Below, one piece after another: positions 32,847 through 39,532 of a DNA stretch of 39,532 nucleotides (its first letter is position 1; every line of letters begins with the position of its first letter). The position numbers and the translations under genes were made by a program. The DNA comes from Actinomycetes bacterium. GTDB taxonomy: Bacteria; Actinomycetota; Acidimicrobiia; Acidimicrobiales; RAAP-2. Where the stretch lies: positions 1-39,532 of the forward strand of contig JAJYGN010000035.1 of assembly GCA_021790675.1 (NCBI GenBank), in the 5' to 3' direction. The notes under the pieces are model-generated. The model saw only the letters and a program-made list of their open reading frames with translations. It did no database searches and was not told the origin of the DNA.

Positions 32847-34006
32847 CGACCCGGTACTACTTCGACCACGCGGCCTCGGCGCCGCGTCGTGATGAGGTAG
32901 CCGAGGCGATGGCCCCGTGGCTCCACGGCGTCGTCGGCAACCCCTCCGGGGCGCACGAGCCGGCCCGTCGGGCCCGGCGCGCGATCGAGGAGGCGCGTGA
33001 CGAGGTCGCCGCCTTCGTCGGTGCCGATCCGGGCGGCGTGATCTTCACCGCGGGCGGCACCGAGTCGTGCGAACTCGCGATTCTGGGTGCGGCTCTGAAT
33101 CACCGGCGACACCACGAGCGCACCGAGATCGTCGTCTCGCGCGTCGAGCACCACGCGGTCCTCGACGCCGCGGCGATGGCCGCGCGCGACCTCGAGGGCG
33201 TCTGCGTGCGCTACGTCGAGGTCGACGCCGAGGGCGTGATCGACCTTGACAGCCTGCACGAGACCGTGGGTGATGACACCGCCCTGGTCAGCGTGATGAC
33301 CGCCAACAACGAGACCGGCGTTATCCAGCCCCTGGGGGCGGTCTCTTCGGTCGTCCTCGCCGCCGCACGGCGATCGGTTCCCCTGCACACCGACGCCGTG
33401 GCCGCCGCGCCCTGGCTGCACCTACCGGTCGTGACCGCGACGGCTGACATGGTTTCACTGTGTGCGCACAAGCTCGGCGGGCCGGTCAACTCCGGCGCGC
33501 TGGTCTTGCGCGGCGACGTCGGACTCGACCCCGTGCAGCCCGGCGGGGGACAGGAGCGGGGACTGCGCGGGGGCACCGTCGACGTGGCCGCCGCGGTGGG
33601 CCTCGCCGCCGCCGTGCGCGCGACGGCGCGCGAGCTGACCGCCACCAACGACCACGTGCTCGACCTGCAGGCCACGCTGATCGCCGCGCTGGGATATCTG
33701 CCCGGAGCGAGGGTGACGTCGCTGGGTGTGGCGCGCGTGGCCGGCACGGTGCACGTCACCTTCGAGGGGCTCAACAGCGACGAGCTCCTGTTCTTGCTCG
33801 ACGAGGCCGGAGTGGCCGCCTCGGCCGCGGCGAGCTGTTCGAGCGGGGCCGGCGAGGCATCGCACGTGCTGACGGCGATGAGCGTCGCGCCCGAGCGCGC
33901 CCGCGGGAGCCTGCGCCTGTCCATGGGGGCCGAGACCACCATGGCCGAGGTCGACGCGGTGATCGCGATCATCTCCTCGGTGGTGCACCGCCTCGGCGGG
34001 GTTTGA
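32843..34006 (+). CDS. Cysteine desulfurase (NifS/IscS family)
   Basis: 387 residues, PLP fold type I. The PLP lysine is Lys210 in LCAHKLGGP; the active-site Cys332 lies in AAASCSSGAGEASHVL, which carries the persulfide. HADAVAAAPW-like residues before the lysine and the N-terminal YFDHAASAP are family hallmarks. It removes sulfur from cysteine for tRNA thiolation and Fe-S clusters. The start overlaps the aldehyde dehydrogenase stop (ATGA). With mnmA next, the main sulfur acceptor here is likely MnmA; the missing Fe-S scaffold genes fit this. Confidence 0.93.
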   Translation: MTTRYYFDHAASAPRRDEVAEAMAPWLHGVVGNPSGAHEPARRARRAIEEARDEVAAFVGADPGGVIFTAGGTESCELAILGAALNHRRHHERTEIVVSRVEHHAVLDAAAMAARDLEGVCVRYVEVDAEGVIDLDSLHETVGDDTALVSVMTANNETGVIQPLGAVSSVVLAAARRSVPLHTDAVAAAPWLHLPVVTATADMVSLCAHKLGGPVNSGALVLRGDVGLDPVQPGGGQERGLRGGTVDVAAAVGLAAAVRATARELTATNDHVLDLQATLIAALGYLPGARVTSLGVARVAGTVHVTFEGLNSDELLFLLDEAGVAASAAASCSSGAGEASHVLTAMSVAPERARGSLRLSMGAETTMAEVDAVIAIISSVVHRLGGV

Positions 34007-34012
34007 CACCCG

Positions 34013-34029
34013 GCTGGCAGACTGGTGCG
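34013..34029 (+). promoter_or_regulatory. Internal leaderless promoter of mnmA
   Basis: CAGACT (34018-34023) plus six bases leads to the GTG at 34030, so mnmA may be transcribed on its own as well as from upstream. It shares the exact 12-mer GCTGGCAGACTG with the promoter at 31465. Confidence 0.45.
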
Positions 34030-37103
<3,074 letters not shown>

Positions 37104-37126
37104 CCTCATCGGTAGGGTAAGGAGCG

Positions 37127-38932
37127 ATGATGTCGACCACGTTTGCACCCGACCACGCCCTCGTAGGGCGCTATCGCATCATTGACCTGATCGGCGTCGG
37201 TCACACCGCCGAGGTGTATCGCGCCGAGGACCTCTCGCTGCACCGCACCGTGGTGGTGAAGGTTCTCCTTGCCAAGTGGGCGGCCCACGAGGAGGTGCGC
37301 CGGGACTTTCGCGACAACATCGTGCGCGCCGCCACCCTGGGACACCCCCACGTCGCGCGCGTCTACGACGGCGGCCAGGAGTCCGGCTCGATCTTCGTAG
37401 TGACCGAGTACCTCTCGGGCGGCTCGCTCGAGGACCTGCTGGCCTCGGGACGACACCTGAGTATCGAGGACACCGCGCGCCTGGGCCGCGACGTCGCGAG
37501 CGCGCTGGCCTACCTGCACGCCAACGGCGTCGTGCACGGGGGACTGTCGCCCAAGAAGCTGCTCTTTGACGGCGAAGGCCGCGTGCGCGTTGCGGACATC
37601 GCCCTGGCGGGCCTGGCCAGCGCCTATCGCGGCGCGCCGAGCCTGGATCAGGCCCGCTACCTGGCGCCCGAGCAGGTCGCCGGCGAGGGCGCGCGCGACA
37701 CGTCGGACGTCTACGCACTGGCCCTCATCCTCTTCGAAGCGGCCACGGGCACCTCACCCTTCGAGTCGATGAGCGCCGAAGCCATGGCGCGCGGCCGGGC
37801 CTCGACACCACTGCCGGTGCGCGCCGAGCTGGGCACCCTTGACCTGCTCCTCGCCCAGGCGACGATCCCCGACCCGCTGCTGCGCATCGACGCCGAGCAG
37901 TTCGCCACGCGTCTCAACGCGGTGGCCGACGCGAGCCCTCTCACGGTGGACGCGCCGGCGAGCACGCCGCTGCTCGCCCAGTTCGCCCCGCCTCAGCCGC
38001 GCTCGTCGATCGGCTTTCGCCCGCCCTCGCCCGATGAGATCGTCGGCGACCCCGAGGCGCCGCGCCGGTTGCGCCCGAGCGTGGACGTCGCGCGCTCGCC
38101 CCAGCGCTCCCTGGCCTTCGCCGAGCCCGCCCCGTCGCGGGGACGGCGCATGTTCTTCCTGGTGGCCGCCATTATCCTCCTCCTCGCCGCCCTCGGCGGC
38201 GCGGCGGTGTGGAAGTTGGGACTTCTCAACTCGACTCACACGGTGCCCTCACTGGTCAACGTCGACTACCGCCAGGCGCCCAACCTGTTGAAGGGTGACG
38301 GTTTCACCCTGAGTGTCACCGGACACCAGCACTCCGCGCACGTGCCGGCCAACGAGATCATCTCCCAGAGCCCCTCGGCCGGGTCTTCGGCGAAGGCCGG
38401 GCTCGTGATCACGGTGGTCGTTTCGGACGGCCCGGTGATGGTCACGATGCCGAACCTGATCGGCGAGGACTGCACGACGGCGACCTCGCAGCTGGCCGCG
38501 CTGCACGTGACCGCGCTGTGCCCCTCGAGCGCCGCGGTGGCGAGCACCACCGTGGCCGCCGGGCGGGTGGTTCGCGTGACCTATCACGCGAACGCGAACC
38601 CGACGTCGGTGCCCGTGAACTCGACGGTGACCCTCGTGCTCTCGAGCGGTCCCCCTGCGAGCGCGACCACGACGACGGTTGCTGGCGCCACGACGACGAC
38701 CGTCGCACCGACCACGACCACCACCTCGGCCGCCCAGGGCCCGCGCCCGGTGCCCAACGTCGTCGGTATGGGTCCCACCCAGGTGAACGCGGCGTTTCGC
38801 AAGGCGCAGCTCTTCTATACGACGCGCGGCCCTAACGCCGGCACGACGAAGTGGACCAAGGTCGTCTCAGAGATCCCGAGCGCCGGCACGATGGTCAAGT
38901 GGCGCTCGACGATCACCTTGAACGTGCAATGA
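37127..38932 (+). CDS. PASTA-domain pseudokinase (PknB-like)
   Basis: 601 residues, shaped like PknB: kinase fold (about 15-265), Pro-rich juxtamembrane (270-340), one membrane helix (342-364), PASTA repeats at about 373-436 and 439-508, a Thr-rich linker (510-535) and a third PASTA repeat (541-601). The kinase lacks key residues: HRD reads H137-G-G, so the catalytic Asp is Gly139; the catalytic-loop Lys and Asn are Ser141 and Lys144; the helix C Glu position is Asn64; DFG reads D157-I-A. Lys45 and APE (180-182) remain. Probably an inactive or ATP-binding pseudokinase that senses peptidoglycan through PASTA. Two Cys (449, 465) in the second repeat may bond. A second ATG is at 37130. AAGGAG lies upstream. 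Confidence 0.88.
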   Translation: MMSTTFAPDHALVGRYRIIDLIGVGHTAEVYRAEDLSLHRTVVVKVLLAKWAAHEEVRRDFRDNIVRAATLGHPHVARVYDGGQESGSIFVVTEYLSGGSLEDLLASGRHLSIEDTARLGRDVASALAYLHANGVVHGGLSPKKLLFDGEGRVRVADIALAGLASAYRGAPSLDQARYLAPEQVAGEGARDTSDVYALALILFEAATGTSPFESMSAEAMARGRASTPLPVRAELGTLDLLLAQATIPDPLLRIDAEQFATRLNAVADASPLTVDAPASTPLLAQFAPPQPRSSIGFRPPSPDEIVGDPEAPRRLRPSVDVARSPQRSLAFAEPAPSRGRRMFFLVAAIILLLAALGGAAVWKLGLLNSTHTVPSLVNVDYRQAPNLLKGDGFTLSVTGHQHSAHVPANEIISQSPSAGSSAKAGLVITVVVSDGPVMVTMPNLIGEDCTTATSQLAALHVTALCPSSAAVASTTVAAGRVVRVTYHANANPTSVPVNSTVTLVLSSGPPASATTTTVAGATTTTVAPTTTTTSAAQGPRPVPNVVGMGPTQVNAAFRKAQLFYTTRGPNAGTTKWTKVVSEIPSAGTMVKWRSTITLNVQ

Positions 38933-39216
38933 CCTGCGACCTCTGCGAGGCGGCCGTGATCACCACGCGCTACTTCGAGAACGAGCACTGCTGGATCGCC
39001 GACTGCGAGATCTGCCAGGTGCCGATGGTGGTGTGGCGCCCGCACGATCCCGCCCCGCCGAGCGAGGTGCGAGAGAGGTTGCGCGAGTGGCTGGCCGGGG
39101 TCGCCGACGCCGAGCTGGGAGCGGGCGGGTGGTCCTTTGACGATCACATGCGCAACATCCCCGACCACTACCACGCCCACGCCCGACGCTCGCCCGCGTG
39201 GCTGAGGCGGGGCTAG
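38929..39216 (+). CDS. Conserved Cys/His-rich small protein
   Basis: 95 residues, not a family I can name. Cys3-x-x-Cys6 near the start, Cys21, and Cys26-x-x-Cys29 (DCEIC) suggest a zinc or Fe-S site. A second conserved block near the end, DDHMRNIPDHYHAHARR, is His-rich. Similar proteins with CDLC, CWIADCEICxVPMVVWR and IPDHYHAHAR occur in actinobacteria as hypothetical proteins. The ATG overlaps the TGA of the pseudokinase gene (ATGA), so the two are co-translated and may act together. Confidence 0.72.
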   Translation: MTCDLCEAAVITTRYFENEHCWIADCEICQVPMVVWRPHDPAPPSEVRERLREWLAGVADAELGAGGWSFDDHMRNIPDHYHAHARRSPAWLRRG

Positions 39217-39225
39217 GGGCCTCGG

Positions 39226-39258
39226 TACACTCTCAGTTACCTGCGAGTAGGAGCAACC
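39226..39258 (+). promoter_or_regulatory. Promoter and ribosome binding site of the SDR gene
   Basis: TACACT at 39226-39231 is a plausible -10, leaving a leader of about 20 bases, and AGGAG lies eight or so bases before the ATG at 39259. Unlike many genes here, this one has a conventional leader. Confidence 0.45.
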
Positions 39259-39532
39259 ATGGGTGCACTAGAAGGCCGCGTCGCCATCATTACTGGAGCG
39301 GGCAGGGGTATAGGCCGCGAGCACGCCCTGCTCTTCGCCGCCGAGGGCGCCCGGGTCGTCGTGAACGATCTCGGTGGCAACCTGGACGGCTCGACGAGCG
39401 AGGCCTCCCCGGCCGAGGAGGTCGTCGCCGAGATCCGCGCGATGGGCGGCGAGGCGATTGCCAACCACGACAACGTCGCCGAGTGGGAAGGCGGCGCGCA
39501 CCTCGTGGCGAGCGCGCTCGAGGCCTTCGGCG
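39259..39532 (+). CDS. Short-chain dehydrogenase/reductase, N-terminus only
   Basis: The first 91 codons are seen; the gene runs past the window end. The NAD(P)-binding motif TGAGRGIG is at 12-19, followed by VVVNDLGG near residues 34-41, a pattern typical of the SDR branch related to 3-hydroxyacyl-CoA dehydrogenases and peroxisomal multifunctional enzymes. The catalytic Ser-Tyr-Lys lies beyond the window. It is likely an oxidoreductase of beta-oxidation or steroid-like substrates; this cannot be settled here. Confidence 0.85.
   Translation, partial: MGALEGRVAIITGAGRGIGREHALLFAAEGARVVVNDLGGNLDGSTSEASPAEEVVAEIRAMGGEAIANHDNVAEWEGGAHLVASALEAFG

Noticed and set aside
34004..34009. TTGACA as -35 of mnmA
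   Set aside because: It lies only eight to nine bases from the proposed -10 (34018), too close for a -35; part of it is the stop codon of the upstream gene.

Overview
The window is high-GC DNA packed with genes, with no rRNA, tRNA, insertion sequence, phage gene or CRISPR array that I can see. PASTA-type kinase architecture, NAD-dependent LigA, the cysteine desulfurase-mnmA-ligA order and an actinobacterial-style heterodimeric ABC exporter suggest a chromosomal segment of an actinobacterium. The small genome spacing and flavour of the proteins would fit the class Acidimicrobiia, but that placement is an inference. No gene-free stretch exceeds about 225 bases.

Layout. Positions 1-1956 (minus) hold two ABC exporter half-transporters. 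Positions 1993-6549 hold a nucleobase salvage group: uracil phosphoribosyltransferase, yeast-type cytosine deaminase, a second phosphoribosyltransferase and an NCS1 permease. Inside and beside this group are two exported proteins built from DUF5666-like repeats (3953-4816 and 6773-7912). Their upstream regions share a spaced element, and the first is preceded by a 36-residue ORF that is essentially a lone signal peptide. Next come an orphan Tat-exported peptide/solute-binding protein (8083-9981), a CadD-like transporter with an MFS exporter (9986-11728, minus), a threonine dehydratase-like enzyme, an exported protein and a channel-like membrane protein (11797-14265).

Positions 14266-20358 form an amine catabolism locus. 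An Lrp regulator, a putrescine:pyruvate-type aminotransferase and an FAD amine oxidase-like protein run leftward. A gamma-aminobutyraldehyde dehydrogenase and alanine dehydrogenase run rightward. Transamination of putrescine onto pyruvate would give alanine, and alanine dehydrogenase would return the pyruvate. A succinate-semialdehyde dehydrogenase-like gene at 31482 could finish GABA breakdown. Positions 20437-25682 carry a DHA2 efflux pump, a DUF5522 protein, a quinone oxidoreductase, a glutathione peroxidase, two GNAT proteins and a HAD phosphatase. Then follow ileS, a MarR/YceI pair with a visible operator, a tiny membrane ORF plus an MFS exporter, the aldehyde dehydrogenase-cysteine desulfurase-mnmA-ligA run, a PASTA protein whose kinase domain has lost catalytic residues, a Cys-rich partner and the start of an SDR gene.

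Two window-wide patterns stand out. At least a dozen start codons sit exactly six bases after a TANNNT-like -10 hexamer, so leaderless transcription appears to be the default. Convergent genes are jammed together: four pairs share one CTAG as overlapping TAG stops, three more are 0-4 bp apart, and only the DUF5666/permease pair has a normal spacer with terminators.
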